Below are positions 10,674 to 22,036 of a DNA stretch of 64,000 nt, piece after piece. Source of the DNA: Melieria omissa (lineage: Eukaryota > Arthropoda > Insecta > Diptera > Ulidiidae); assembly GCA_963971225.1 (NCBI GenBank), contig OZ020269.1, positions 31,393,264 through 31,457,263 of the forward strand, written 5' to 3'. The position numbers and the translations under genes were made by a program. The number at the start of each line of letters is the position of its first letter. Positions within the stretch are counted from its first letter, which is position 1. The notes under the pieces are model-generated. The model made no database searches and was not told the origin of the DNA. It was given only the letters and a program-made list of their open reading frames with translations.

Positions 10674-10900
10674 GCGTTGTGTCAGTATGAATTCAGAAAT
10701 ATTTACAATACCCTGGCAAAGGCCAGCGACCCATAAGCTTTTCTTACCTCTTAAGATCTACTCAGCAATTTTGGGCAAATAAAAACAATCTTATTTTAAG
10801 CGTTGTTTGAGTATTTACTGAGAAATATTTTCTATACCTTAGCGAAGCACCGCGACCTATGGGCTTCTCTGACCCATTGAGAACCACTTAACAATGTCTT
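10674..10900. repeat. 126-bp diverged tandem duplication
   Basis: The units start GCGTTGT at 10,674 and 10,800. They share GAGAAATATTT-like, CATACCTTAGCGAAG/CCTGGCAAAGG-like, GCGACC and CTTCTCTGACC/CTTTTCTTACC-like blocks in order. The divergence is considerable. Confidence 0.65.
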
Positions 10901-11868
10901 TGCTTATCGTTACTCGATCATCACACGTCCTGCTGCTGCCTCTCGTATAATGGCTAAGTTCGAAGGTCAAATTGAGATGATATAAAGATTATAGTTCCAT
11001 CTCATACTCGCTATTAGAACAGTAATCCCGATGAGATGATAGAGTACCCCGTTAAGAGCCCCTTTAAGTATGCAAAGCTTAGGCTATTACTGACAATTGT
11101 TACCTACTGACAGAAAGAACGTTCTATAAGTGATTTAGTCTTTTCATTGAATATTTTTTAAGATAAGAATAAAATATTTTGAGTGGCGGGTTGATACTGG
11201 CCACTGCATTCCTGCCTGCCAACCCTTCCGACGATATGATGATGATTTACTTTTAGAGCTTAATTCCATTTGAAACAAACAGATATTTGGAGAGGTTTGG
11301 ACCAACAAAACTCCCTGTGCACCAGTGCAGCAGTGTCTTCATTGTTTTCTGCTTATCTGAACATATAATCATAGACGTCCAGTAGACCTGCACACATGAG
11401 GCCTTAACTATTTTATGTCATTTTTAGCATATGGTATAACAACAACAATGCCTGCAGGTTTTGAATGGACCATAAGGAAACAGTCAGTGACATTTTGAAA
11501 CAATGTTAAGCGTTGATGCACATTAGAAAACATAAGCTTGGTTCATACCAGGTTTTGAACTAAAAACTGCGAAAACAAGGCTTAGTGACGAACTCTTGTT
11601 TAAAAGAAGATTAATAACAAAATTAATAATTAAATAAAAAATTATAGCTAATTAAAAATAATAGCCATTGAAATACTTTTCACGCAGCATCAAAGCGTTT
11701 TATGCGGAAAAGCAGAAATTTTCTGGCATTGGGTGCGTATACGTAACATTTAAAATTTTGACTGCTGTAGAAATTAAGTTATGTAAACTTTTCGTTTAAA
11801 TCTCAACTAAATAAGATAAATATTTTAGTTTTATTTATTTTAATGAAATTTTTTCTTGCAGTATTTAA
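10901..11868. other. Non-coding DNA left of piggyBac-like copy A
   Basis: No gene is seen. The only notable item is a GTGCGTATACGTAAC motif at 11,733-11,747, which recurs at 14,521 and inverted at 14,652 (see findings). Confidence 0.5.
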
Positions 11869-12499
11869 CCCTAATCCGTCGTTCGGGTGATTTTTCACCC
11901 ATTTTCAACTTTGAGATGCTATAACTTTCTTATATATTTATCAAAATGATTAAGGTTTCTTGTATTTGTAGCAAACCAATATAAGTTTTAGAATTTATCT
12001 ACAACATATTGATTATTTGATTATAACGGTGATTACAAAAAAAGTTACGTGGGCGACGTTCGGGTGATATTTCACCCATATACAAATTGTATAGAAATCC
12101 AACGCAACACATACAGAAAATGCCATAAGATTACGTCTGTGGATTGGAAGTTTTGAACTGCTTTTATAGGCAAAACCTTTTTATGGATCAATGGGCCTCC
12201 TGAGCTCAACGGAAAAGTAGGAGCCAATTATTTTATTTCAACTAAAGTTGGTATAACTCGTTATGCTTGAAGTCGTGTGTCAGTAATAAAAGATGCTAAT
12301 GAAGACCAATGTTAAAGATATTAACTGACAAAACTAATGTTGAAGGTTTGCGAGTTTTTGGCAGTGCATGGATCAGCGTTGGTGATATTCAGGGATAGTT
12401 TGGTATTTCAATTTTGAGTGGTGTTTATAAGTCGAATGGGGAATATCTTGATAATCTGTAGAGTTACACAACAGGTAGACCAATTTTTCGTTCTATCGG

Positions 12500-12850
12500 T
12501 GACAAAACCATTCGCCAAGAACGTAACGATTGTAATCAAGAATGAAGCTCGTTAACACCCATAAGAGATATATGAGAAACGTGGGTTAAGCGACAACTGC
12601 TATGTACGTCCTATGAAAAGGCACTTTGAGCACTTTTCGTCATAACGAGGATATGTGGGTGACAAAAAATTACCCGAAATTATATCGTTTTACAATAAGT
12701 CAAAAGCAGTAGTTGACACTTAAGACCAATTGATTGTTCACTAACTATACCGTCAAGCGAAAAACTAATCGCTCTCGATTCCATCTGGATCGCTTGTACA
12801 AAAAGTACAAGCGGCGAATTTTTCTTGAAGACTTAAATTTTAGTTTAGTA
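12500..12850 (+). pseudogene. piggyBac transposase remnant (C-terminal part)
   Basis: In broken frames the sequence reads KNVTIVIKNEAR, then VRPMKRHFEHF, then LPEIISFYNKSKAVVDT with an in-frame TAA followed by DQL, then VKRKTNR, then RRIFLEDLNFSLVK. The block P-EI--FYN-SK--VD--DQ followed by Y-VKRKTNR is diagnostic of the piggyBac DDE domain around its last catalytic aspartate. Copy B carries the same TAA at the same codon, so the coding sequence was already dead before these copies spread. It cannot encode transposase. Confidence 0.85.
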
Positions 12851-13164
12851 AAGTTAAAGATTTTGCGTAGAGCAACGTAAGCGAAAGGAAAATCTTCATG
12901 CTGACTTCTTATCTCAATACAGCAATTTTTGCAAACCTTGTCAGAAAATCAGAGCGTAAAAAAGTAAAAGAATTATTGGAACACGGCGCCAATTTGATAT
13001 CAAAAACGATCAAGAGACATATTCTGCTTGCAATTACTGAAAAAAGTATACTTGTGGTGAACACAAAGTTTTAGTTAACTACTGCCCTTCCTTGCCCCCT
13101 TTCCCCATCCGATTGAAATGAGTGCTGTAACATATGTTCGAAAAACAGTATTATATACACATTT

Positions 13165-13262
13165 AAAAACGGGTGAAATTTGTGGTATATCACAACGGGT
13201 CTCATAATATGCCTCCGAGTGGGTCTCTTACCGAGGCATCCATAATAACCTAACCTAACCTA
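13165..13262 (+). repeat. Non-LTR 3' tail nested in piggyBac-like copy A
   Basis: GGTATATCACAACGGGTCTC followed by a TCTCTTACCGAGGCATCC block and AACCTAACCTAACCTA looks like the 3' UTR and tail of an RNase H-type non-LTR element; compare the tails at 17.04, 43.2 and 63.5 kb. The same segment occupies the same site in copy B (56,709-56,800, inverted), so it was inserted before the element multiplied. Confidence 0.65.
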
Positions 13263-13463
13263 GTTGCCCTCATTGCAAAAAAATATAGATTAATTTTTCA
13301 ACTTATTTATCTGTATGATAACAAAGATAATAAAGATTAAAGATAACAAATTATTTTTTATTATAATTGGTCAAAAAATTCATTAAAACAATGCAAAGTA
13401 CCATATGGGTGAAATATCACCCGAACATCTTATGTGTGAGTTTTTTTGAACGTCGGATGAGGG

Positions 13464-15286
13464 TTAAAAAAAAAAAAATTAAAATTTTTAATTTCAAAAT
13501 GAACAAAATATGCTGAAAGCAAATTAAAAATTGGAAACTACTTGAAGAAAAAATGTTGTTAATGTATGTTAAACTTGCAAAATTTTTAAATTTTATTATT
13601 ATTTATTGTAACTCTTTCTATACAAAGTAGTTACATTTGCACATTGGTTTAATAGTAAATAAATAAAAAGAAATTAAAGAAATAATATGACTTCTTTCCA
13701 TAATCAGTAGTTTAATTTGTTCATTGGTTTAACAGTAAATAAAGAAAAATAAATAAAATAAAAAAAAATGAAACAATATGAAATAAACTGAAAATGCTAC
13801 AGTATCAATTTTAATGTTCGACGTTAAAATAAAACTGCCAAGTTTTAAAGACAATCAAACTTAAAATATTTTGCTTAAGCACTTTTAATACCTTCTGCCG
13901 ACTTTTGGAGAACAAAATATCAAGTAAAAATACAAAAATAATACAAGAATATCTGTTCATTCTTTCGGTAATTCTTAATGATATTTGAGTAAGTTTAATT
14001 TGTGTTTGTAGCAGTAGCCAAGTCAGCACAATGTAATAGATTACAATATTAAAATTCCAGACAATAATAAATTTGTTGCTTTGCTTTAAAAGCAAAGGCA
14101 CAAATTGTGAAATATTTCTTACGACAAAGTGTTATTTAATAGCTAAAAGTACATAAATACATTTAATTTTAATTCATTCTGACATAAAATCTTTTAAACA
14201 AAATGCACGATTTCTATGTAATGCGTTACAGGCATTCGCCTGCAGACAACTTGATTTTCTATTTTGATATGAAAGCATTTGTATTACAAATTTAAATCGA
14301 ACTAAGTCAACGATTTTATTGATTGAGCGAAATAAGAACATTTTAAAAGTAATACAAAAATTTGGTGAGTTTAAATCAAAACGAAGTAAATCAATAAATT
14401 AAATGAACTGAAATATTGCTCTTGGATTTATATGGAAAATCAGTTTATATTTATTATTTTTTTGCACAGATACAACAGTTGTGTAACTTGTATGTGTAAC
14501 TTTGTAGTTTTATTCATGCAGTGCGTATACGTAACATTTATTTATGCCCTTTAACTTTTTTCATTCTTAATTTTTATTTCTGCATTTGTTGCGCTACATA
14601 CGATTAGTTGAAATATATATATATCGCTCACTGACTATTCGAATTTCACATGTTACGTATACGTCCCCCATTGCGTGCAAATTTATGTAATTTGGCCTAT
14701 AAGCCAGCAATAAATTACCTCAACGCTTAGAAAATATGTCATTATTTTGCTAAACCAACACAACAGCGCAAAATTCATACATAACTCTTAATTGGTTCAC
14801 CCACTGTGGTCACCGGCTCGTCTATTGTCCACACCGTGGCGTGAATTTAGTTGGTGTTATTTGTCGCACATGAAAGCATCAGTGAAATTTATGTGCGTGA
14901 AGGTTGATACATGCAAATTTGCATTATGTAAAATAATTAGAGTCAGCTGGTGGTATGTGTGGGAAAAGTATTATTAGGCATATTGAAAATATTTTGGTTG
15001 GTAAAAGATGGGAATAATTATTATCAGGAATATGCACTTAAATCTCGTTGGGACAGCAAAAGTTATAACAATTTATGTGACCTTTTATCAGGTAAAATTA
15101 TAAGCGAGTATATGATCAATTGGGGTGGCAGTTCTATAACGAGACTAGGGCTAACTTTTAGTGGAGGGTGCGCGTGTATAGAAAGGAAAAATATAAATCT
15201 TGTGCCGTTTGTAAGATTCATAAGCAAATCTATTATCCAAAGTTTAGCATTTTATCCAAAAATTTAGTATTTAATTAAGCACTTTA
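13464..15286. other. AT-rich non-coding DNA
   Basis: A degenerate tandem pair of about 83 bp sits at 13,637-13,760 (CATTGGTTTAA-AGTAAATAAA repeated). CGTATACGTAAC motifs occur at 14,523-14,534 and inverted at 14,652-14,663, and a short (AT)n lies near 14,617. There is no recognisable gene. Confidence 0.5.
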
Positions 15287-15433
15287 ACCCATTAGTGCAT
15301 AAAGTTAAAATATTAAACTACTGTTTTAAAAGGGTTTATCCTTAAAATATATATAACCTGAGTAAAATATATATAACTCCTAAAATAAAAATTTTTTTGG
15401 CGTCCGATTTATCGAACTTTATACTCTAATGGG
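15287..15433. mobile_element. Short TTAA-target MITE (147 bp)
   Basis: TTAA at 15,283-15,286 and 15,434-15,437 brackets an element starting CCCATTAGTGCATAAAGTT. Its right end is the inverted match CCCATTAGAGTATAAAGTT, so about 17 of 19 positions pair. The interior is AT-rich with a direct AAAATATATATAAC repeat. The ends fit a non-autonomous piggyBac-like element different from those at 4.5, 11.9 and 27.2 kb. Confidence 0.75.
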
Positions 15434-17040
15434 TTAATCTCTGAAGTTTAGCATTTCCAGCTAAACAAGCAGCCGCCTAAAGAAAAGCAGTTTTTGTTAG
15501 GTGTGGAGATTTGAGACATTTGACACTGATTTACTGAGCACCAAATATCCTGGTTCCTTAATACAACAAGATTTACTCAGATTTTTTCAGAGATACAATT
15601 AAAGAGCATTAACAAGAAACCTCAAGTCGCAGTACAATGAACATATCTCTCTGTCTGATTGCTGCGCCTGCTAGGCTGTTTCGTAAAAGAAAATAAATTT
15701 TTCCAAGAACTGTGATAATCCACAAGAATAATTCGATTCATTCTCCCACTAAAAAAAGAACAATTTTTCCTCACCAACGCACATATAAACTTTTCCAGTG
15801 TACGACCACAACCAAATGTCCACCACACATTGCCGTCCAACAGTCATCGTTGTTGCACTGCCGTTGGTGTCAGTTCAGATGTGTCAACAACATGTCAACA
15901 GCAGCTGAAATATTATAAACAATTTTTTTGAAATGTCACTGGACAAACTAGCAAATAGTGCAGTGCCACTACTGTGAACACACGCCCATCTCCTAATGTG
16001 TATACCTGTGTGTTTGTGTGTGTGTGTTAGCGAGCGTATTTGCTTGAAGTTTACATGGTTTTGGCTCGCGTTATGCAGTCGAGTTGCGACAGCAAAACAA
16101 CGCCAACTCGCTGACCGTCCTTTGGGCATTGCGTGGAGGGGGCAGTGACATGTTCTATGTGGCATGAGGACTTTTCAATGGGTGTTTGTGTGCTGTTGCT
16201 AATGTTCCTTGATAAAAAAAATGCTGAGGCATGACAAAAGGGTTGCTGCCATTGTGGGTGTCACAGTATTGATTAAATAATTGACATAATTGAATAATTG
16301 AAATAAATAATCAAACAAAAGATTAAGTTTAATTTAAAAATCGACAAAACATCATCTGGAAAAAGCTGTGCTAACAAATCTCTGTATTAAAATTTTTACA
16401 GATGATTTTTTAAAGAAACTTTAAATCCAAATATGGATATTTTTTTCCCATTTTTCAAAAATTTATTTAAACCCTTTACAACAGAATAATTTCAAGTTTA
16501 TATATAAAAGTTTTATATATCTATAAAATTTGAAATCGTTCTGTTCAAACTTATTGCCATAACAACAACAACAATTCAACTATTTGCAGAGATATGTTAA
16601 TACATAAACAACATAAAATATTCTCACAATCAAGGAGACCAGCGAAAATATGTAAAACATAACAAATGATAAAAATCTGCATTCGGAAAATTTGCCGTCT
16701 TATCAATTCAAATGAATTGCACACAAGTGTGTCGTTAGTGCGTTCAGCAAATTTATTCGAGCTCATTTACAATGTTTTGTAAATGAGTTTTGGTAGCAAA
16801 TTTAGTGCTAAAATATAATAAAAGTGTAGTGGTGGTAGTGTTGTCACTGGGCAATTGCATTATTAAAATTTATCAAACATATTGCTGGCAATAAAGCGAA
16901 TCATTTTTTGTCATTTGACGAAGTCATTGTGTTCATTTGTGTTGTAAATAGTTGGAGAGTTTTGCTGCTGACAGTAATGCGGAGATGAGAATTAATTTGT
17001 AATAAGTGAATATTTGTTTTTAAGTGGCTACTAACTAAGT
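15434..17040. other. Non-coding DNA
   Basis: No gene is supported. There is a (GT)n run near 16,010-16,028 and AT-rich sequence from 16,260 to 16,560. Short open frames on both strands have no identifiable domains. Confidence 0.5.
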
Positions 17041-17420
17041 TAGGTTAGGTTGGACTGGCAGCCTTCAATGTGAAAAAGCTCACGTAGGCACAACTATTGG
17101 CCCGTTGTGATACCACAGTGTATGTCGCGACTCCCCCTTAACGCGCTTGGAACAATGAAGATTCCATGAAGATTCCATGATAATCTGGCTATGTCCCTGA
17201 TATTCAGAGGAGATAGTCCAGTTAGACTATCTGAGGCTGAGCTGAGGAATTTAAATCTTCTTCTGGCTAAAGAAGGACATTGACATAGCAGGTGGAGAAC
17301 GGTTTCGTCCTCCTCCTCAGAGCCGCATCCTCGACATAGGTCGTTGGATTGCAGACCCAGTCTTTCAGCGTGCTTACCCATGATCCCGTAAGTGTCCCGT
17401 AAGCACCGATACCGTTAAAC
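17041..17420 (-). pseudogene. 3' end of an RNase H-type non-LTR retrotransposon
   Basis: The minus-strand frame 17,381-17,094 is open for 95 codons. It reads GKHAERLGLQSNDLCRGCGS, then EEEDETVLHLLCQCPSLARR, then a leucine-rich tail ending at a stop. The C-x2-C ... H-x4-C pattern is the zinc-finger-like C-terminus of I/R1/Loa-type ORF2, after the RNase H domain. Beyond the stop the minus strand runs through a short 3' UTR into AACCTAACCTAACTTA, the usual tail. The copy is strongly 5'-truncated; nothing upstream of the GK-- block is recognisable. It is the best preserved of the seven relics of this group here. The matching 3' end at 63.5 kb shares the GTTGTGATACCACAGTG block. Confidence 0.8.
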
Positions 17421-18829
17421 TTATCGAGTGACGACTGAGGTACTAACTAAGTTAATTGGAAAAGTTTTTCAAGTTTTCAAAGCTAAAACTAAGGTCGACA
17501 ATTAAGCAAAACTTTGAAATCAAACACTTTAACATTCATCATTATCTTTTATTTTATAATCACAACTTTCTTTCTTTCCTTCTTACTTTCTTTCAGCACT
17601 CAGACATATAATATCATACAACGACTTGATGTTCACTATTAATTTTCTTAAAAATCTACCCTATCTTTGAAGATATCTGAGTGGATCCTGTGCAAAAAAC
17701 TACAAGCATTCTTAATCTCAAATTATACTCAACATTTTTGCTCTTCGTTCTATGACGAATGGAAAAAGTCAAACGTCGTTGTAACAATGTGTGCTCGCAT
17801 CACCTTCCACAGCTCATAAAGCTTGCTTAGACATCAGAATTTTACGCTGACGCCAACAGTAAACACTAATCACTTTAATTGAAATCATACAATGCCATTC
17901 ACATCTATGCATCCGTCGACTTATTGTAATCGATTGTCAAAGGTGTGGTGTGATGTGTTTGTGTGCTTCCCAGCACTCAGCGAAATTGCTTTGCAACGCG
18001 ACCTTCACCTGCAACTTTAATGCAACAAAGCGACATTTGAAAGTGTATTAAGTGGATTTAGGAAAAAATTAATTAAATTGCTTCCAAGTTAGATGCAAAG
18101 GTGACACGGGTTTTCTAAAATAAAAATACAATGGATGACTAAATCATGAAGTTCATCAGTGAAAGAGTTCAAATGCGCGTTTTGAAGTGCAACATTAAGA
18201 TTTATGATGGAACTGTCAACTCAAACAACTAATGATATGTTTTACTAATGGTGGAAAATATTTTGTCTGAAAAAATTTAAGAATTAAAAAAAAATTAAAA
18301 TTAATGTAAAATTTATTGTGTAGGAGTGAGGAAAATGGAATAAATGTGAGTCAGGACCAAAGAGGGTTCTGTTTATTTTTGATCTGAGTATCGAAAATAA
18401 ACCAAGACTGGCCTTCTCATTGGTGTATATAGCAAAACTGTATCGAATTTTTATCGGTAATAAAATCTGGGTTCTTTATAAAAACATTTAGCGTAAAAGA
18501 CAGTGAGGCAGTGTGTGGATGGAGAACATTGCAATTTTGCAGCCTTGTAAAGGTATCGTTTTGCATTTGGTGGGATTGTAGAACAAATCATTTACTATGA
18601 AATTGAAACTAGTTAAACACAACGATTCATTAAGAACTTATATCTTATAAGCAAACCCGATACTGTAGACTGGTCTGGTAGTTGAGCGTTTCTTAGAAAG
18701 TGCTCTCTCCGTTACTTGCTTTGCAAGCGGGAGACACAAGGGAGACAGCGTTGGGAGACACAAGTCACAGCGCAAAGGACGAACATTTACCTACGTGTCT
18801 ACCCGAATAAAAGAAGATAAAAATAGAGT
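17421..18829. other. Non-coding DNA
   Basis: Nothing is recognised apart from a short GGGAGACA repetition near 18,728-18,762. It is AT-rich, with no supported coding frame. Confidence 0.5.
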
Positions 18830-19530
18830 GTAACTGTCCACTTGCCGCACAGAAGTCGCAATAAAAACTGTAGCAGAGATGTCTTTCAATTGCTTTATCT
18901 GAAAATGTTTGGTTCTGAACAATTTCCAATTTCATGAACAATTTTGTGAATAAGAAAAATTGCAATATCTGGAGAAAGAGTAATTTTCAGCGGTATCAAG
19001 ATTCTTCATGGTATCCAGAGAAACTTACTTTTTTGTATGAATTTTTGTCAGGCGGCATTCGTTACAATTACCGAAACAAAATGGCCAGACGGTGATTCTC
19101 AATGGCAAACAGTGTCAGATCATGATAACTGACTATTTTTAGTCTCCGTTCAATCACAAAGACCAGAACGAGATGTGTTTCAAACAAGAAGGCATAACAT
19201 ATCGTATAATGCCTGATATACAATATTGTTGATGTACGATAACATTGTAGCTGTTTTTAGAACATATTTTTGGAAAAGCCGATGAAGAGGCTCTCCATAA
19301 TCGAGCAAGATTTGCTCAGAGTTTTTTCGGGGCCTACCTCGAGTTATTAGTTTATGGCAAGAAACCAGCACCAATTGACCATTTATAGAGCCAAATCATT
19401 CAAACCAGGGTGAGATCCAGCCCGGCTGATGCAAGAGTCATACAAAATTGGACCATTCGAAACGAGTTCTGTAAACAATGCGTTAGAAGCCGTTTAAATC
19501 ATATCTTGCTGAATAAAAAACAAAAATAAT
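18830..19530 (+). pseudogene. Decayed Tc1/mariner (IS630-type) transposase
   Basis: Pieces in shifting plus-strand frames match the standard order of this insect transposase group: FVNKKNCNIW (18,945), SWYPEKLTFLYEFLSGGI, then TVILNGKQCQIMITDYF, DEMCFKQEGITY (at the QQDGAT catalytic position, with D and A changed), KKPAPIDHL, and NWTIRNEFCKQCVRSRLNHIL at the C-terminus near 19,500. Several stops and frameshifts interrupt it, and the catalytic block is mutated. No terminal repeats were found, and the giant satellite starts right after it. It is related to, but not the same copy as, the 25.3-kb element. Confidence 0.75.
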
Positions 19531-19548
19531 TTAATTTAATAAAATTCT

Positions 19549-21424
19549 TTTCAATTCAATTCAATTCAATTCAATTCGATTCAATTTAACTCAATTCAAT
19601 TTAACTCAGTTCAATCCAATTCAATTCAACTCAGTTCAATTCAATTCAATTCAATCAATTCAATTCAATTCAATTCAGTTCAATTCAATTCAGTTCAGTT
19701 CAGTTCAATTTAATTCAGTTCAATTCAATTCAATTCAATTCAGTTCAGTTCAATTCAATTAAATTAAATTAAATTAAATTAAATTCAATTAAATTCAATT
19801 CAATTCAATTCAATTCAATTCAATTCAATTCAATTCAATTCAATTCAATTCAATTCAATTCAATTCAATTCAATTCAATTCAATTCAATTCAATTCAATT
19901 CAATTCAATTCAATGCAATTCAATTCAATTCAATTCAATTCAATTCAATTCAATTCAATTCAATTCAATTCAATTCAATTCAATTCAATTCAATTCAATT
20001 CAATTCAATTCAATTCAATTCAATTCAATTCAATTCAATTCAATTCAATTCAATTCAATTCAATTCAATTCAATTCAATGCAATTCAATTCAATTCAATT
20101 CAATTCAATTCAATTCCGTTCAATTCAATTCAATTCAATTCAATTCAATTCAATTCAATTCAATTCAATTCAATTCAATTCAATTCAATTCAATTCAATT
20201 CAATTCAATTCAATTCAATTCAATTCAATTCAATTCAATTCAATTCAATTCAATTCAATTCAATTCAATTCAATTCAATTCAATTCAATTCAATTCAATT
20301 CAATTCAATTCAATTCAATTCAATTCAATTCAATTCAATTCAATTCAATTCAATTCAATTCAATTCAATTCAATTCAATTAAATTAAATTCAATTCAATT
20401 CAATTCAATTCAATTCAATTCAATTCAATTCAATTCAATTCAATTCAATTCAATTCAATTCAATTCAATTCAATTCAATTCAATTCAATTCAATTCAATT
20501 CAATTCAATTCAATTCAATTCAATTCAATTCAATTCAATTCAATTCAATTCAATTCAATTCAATTCAATTCAATTCAATGCAATTCAATTCAATTCAATT
20601 CAATTCAATTCAATTCAATTCAATTCAATTCAATTCAATTCCGTTCAATTCAATTCAATTCAATTCAATTCAATTCAATTCAATTCAATTCAATTCAATT
20701 CAATTCAATTCAATTCAATTCAATTCAATTCAATTCAATTCAATTCAATTCAATTCAATTCAATTCAGTTCAGTTCAGTTCAATTCAATACAATTCAATT
20801 CAATACAATTTAATTCAATTCTATTCAAATCAATTCAATTCAATTCAACTCACTTCAATTCAATTCAAATCAATTCAATTCAATTCAATTCAACTCACTT
20901 CAATTCAATTCAATTCAATTCAATTCAATTCAGTTCAGTTCAGTTCAATTCAATACAATTCAATTCAATACAATTTAATTCAATTCTATTCAAATCAATT
21001 CAATTCAATTCAACTCACTTCAATTCAATTCAAATCAATTCAATTCAATTCAACTCACTTCAATTCAATTCAATTCAATTCAATTCAATGCAATTCAATT
21101 CAATTCAATTCAATTCAATTCAATTCAATTCAATTCAATTCAATTCAATTCAATTCAATTCAATTCAATTCAATTCAATTCAATTCAATACAATTGTATT
21201 CAAATCAATTGTATTCAAATCAATTCAATTCAATTCAATTCAATGCAATTCAATTCAATTCAATTCAATTCAATTCAATTCAATTCATTTCAATTCAATT
21301 CAATTCAATTAAATTCAATTCAATTCAATTCAATTCAATTCAATTCAATTCAATTCTATTCAATTCAATTCAATTCAATTCAATTCAATTCAATTCAATT
21401 CAATTCAATTCAATTCAATTCAAA
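19549..21424. repeat. AATTC pentanucleotide satellite, about 1.9 kb
   Basis: This is an almost pure (TTCAA)n array of about 375 units. The left 250 bp is degenerate (AACTC, AGTTC, AAATT variants); the centre is close to perfect with sparse variant units (CAATGC at 19,912, 20,079, 20,579, 21,075 and 21,242; TTCCGTTC at 20,115 and 20,640). Because the unit is 5 bp and contains no stop in any plus frame, three overlapping long open frames translate as repeated NSIQF. The largest spans 19,913-21,460 (515 codons). These are artefacts of the repeat, not a gene: no promoter, no codon bias and no non-repeat domain. Confidence 0.97.
20766..21075. repeat. 165-bp higher-order duplication inside the AATTC satellite
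   Basis: A block of variant units (three CAGTT units, CAATA, CAATTTAATT, CTATTCAAAT, then AACTCACTT twice) starts at 20,766 and again at 20,931 in the same order. The offset of 165 bp equals 33 pentamers, showing block duplication rather than only single-unit slippage. Confidence 0.85.
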
Positions 21425-21486
21425 TATGCATTTGTTATATTTCATACAAAACGGTTTTAAAAATTTAAAAATTCAGGCACACTTAT

Positions 21487-22032
21487 CTCTTTCGTTATTT
21501 TATTGCTATATGTCAATATGCTACTTTGTGGATGTCTGAATCCTCTATGGTCTCAAAAATAAATTTTTTATAGGTCCTTAGAATAGTTTGAACGTTTAGA
21601 AATAATACAAAAATAATAAACCAAATATTTAAGTTTGAAGAAGAGAAATATAAACGTTTTTGAATGCTATATCTTGACATAGTAAAGAAAGAAGAAGCAT
21701 AAAAAAAGACACATTTTTAATTTGACTTTTAACTCAGATGCATTTTTTTTTGATAATTTAAGCTGAAGTAAACGAAGAAATGTTCAAGTTTTAGTTCAAG
21801 TTTCAGATGAATTTGTTTAAATTATTTTACCTGATGTAACTGAAGATATATGGAAATTTTAATTATACCTTCCTTAAAAAACAACGATGGTTGCTGTCAT
21901 AAGAAAAGTTTTTAAAAACAGTGTTTAGATATAAAAATATAAAAAAATTACTAAAGAATGTTGTTTATATGACCACACAAAAGAGAAAATTGATAAATTA
22001 AAAAATTGTTTTTTTCCCCAGTAGCTAAAGGG
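21487..22032. mobile_element. TTAA-target MITE, copy 2
   Basis: Homologous to 4,535-5,049 in the same orientation, with shared blocks ATGCTACTTTGTGGA, TAGAATAGTTTGAA and TATATCTTGACATAGTAAAG. The right end AAAGGG-TTAA is kept (TTAA 22,033-22,036). The left end has decayed to TTAT-CTCTTTCGTTA. It begins only about 60 bp after the satellite ends. Confidence 0.8.
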
Positions 22033-22036
22033 TTAA

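Larger units (their letters stand above)
11869..13463 (+). mobile_element. piggyBac-like element, copy A (inactive)
   Basis: The element is flanked by TTAA at 11,865-11,868 and 13,464-13,467. It begins CCCTAATCCGTCGTTC and ends GAACGTCGGATGAGGG, an imperfect inverted repeat. Close to both ends are copies of the subterminal palindrome CGTTCGGGTGAT-TTTCACCC (11,880 and 12,058; inverted near 13,405), which may be transposase binding sites. The interior keeps decayed transposase coding sequence. At 1,595 bp it is shorter than an autonomous piggyBac element. A second copy, in the opposite orientation and with different flanks, is at 56,508-58,092, so the two transposed independently. Confidence 0.9.
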
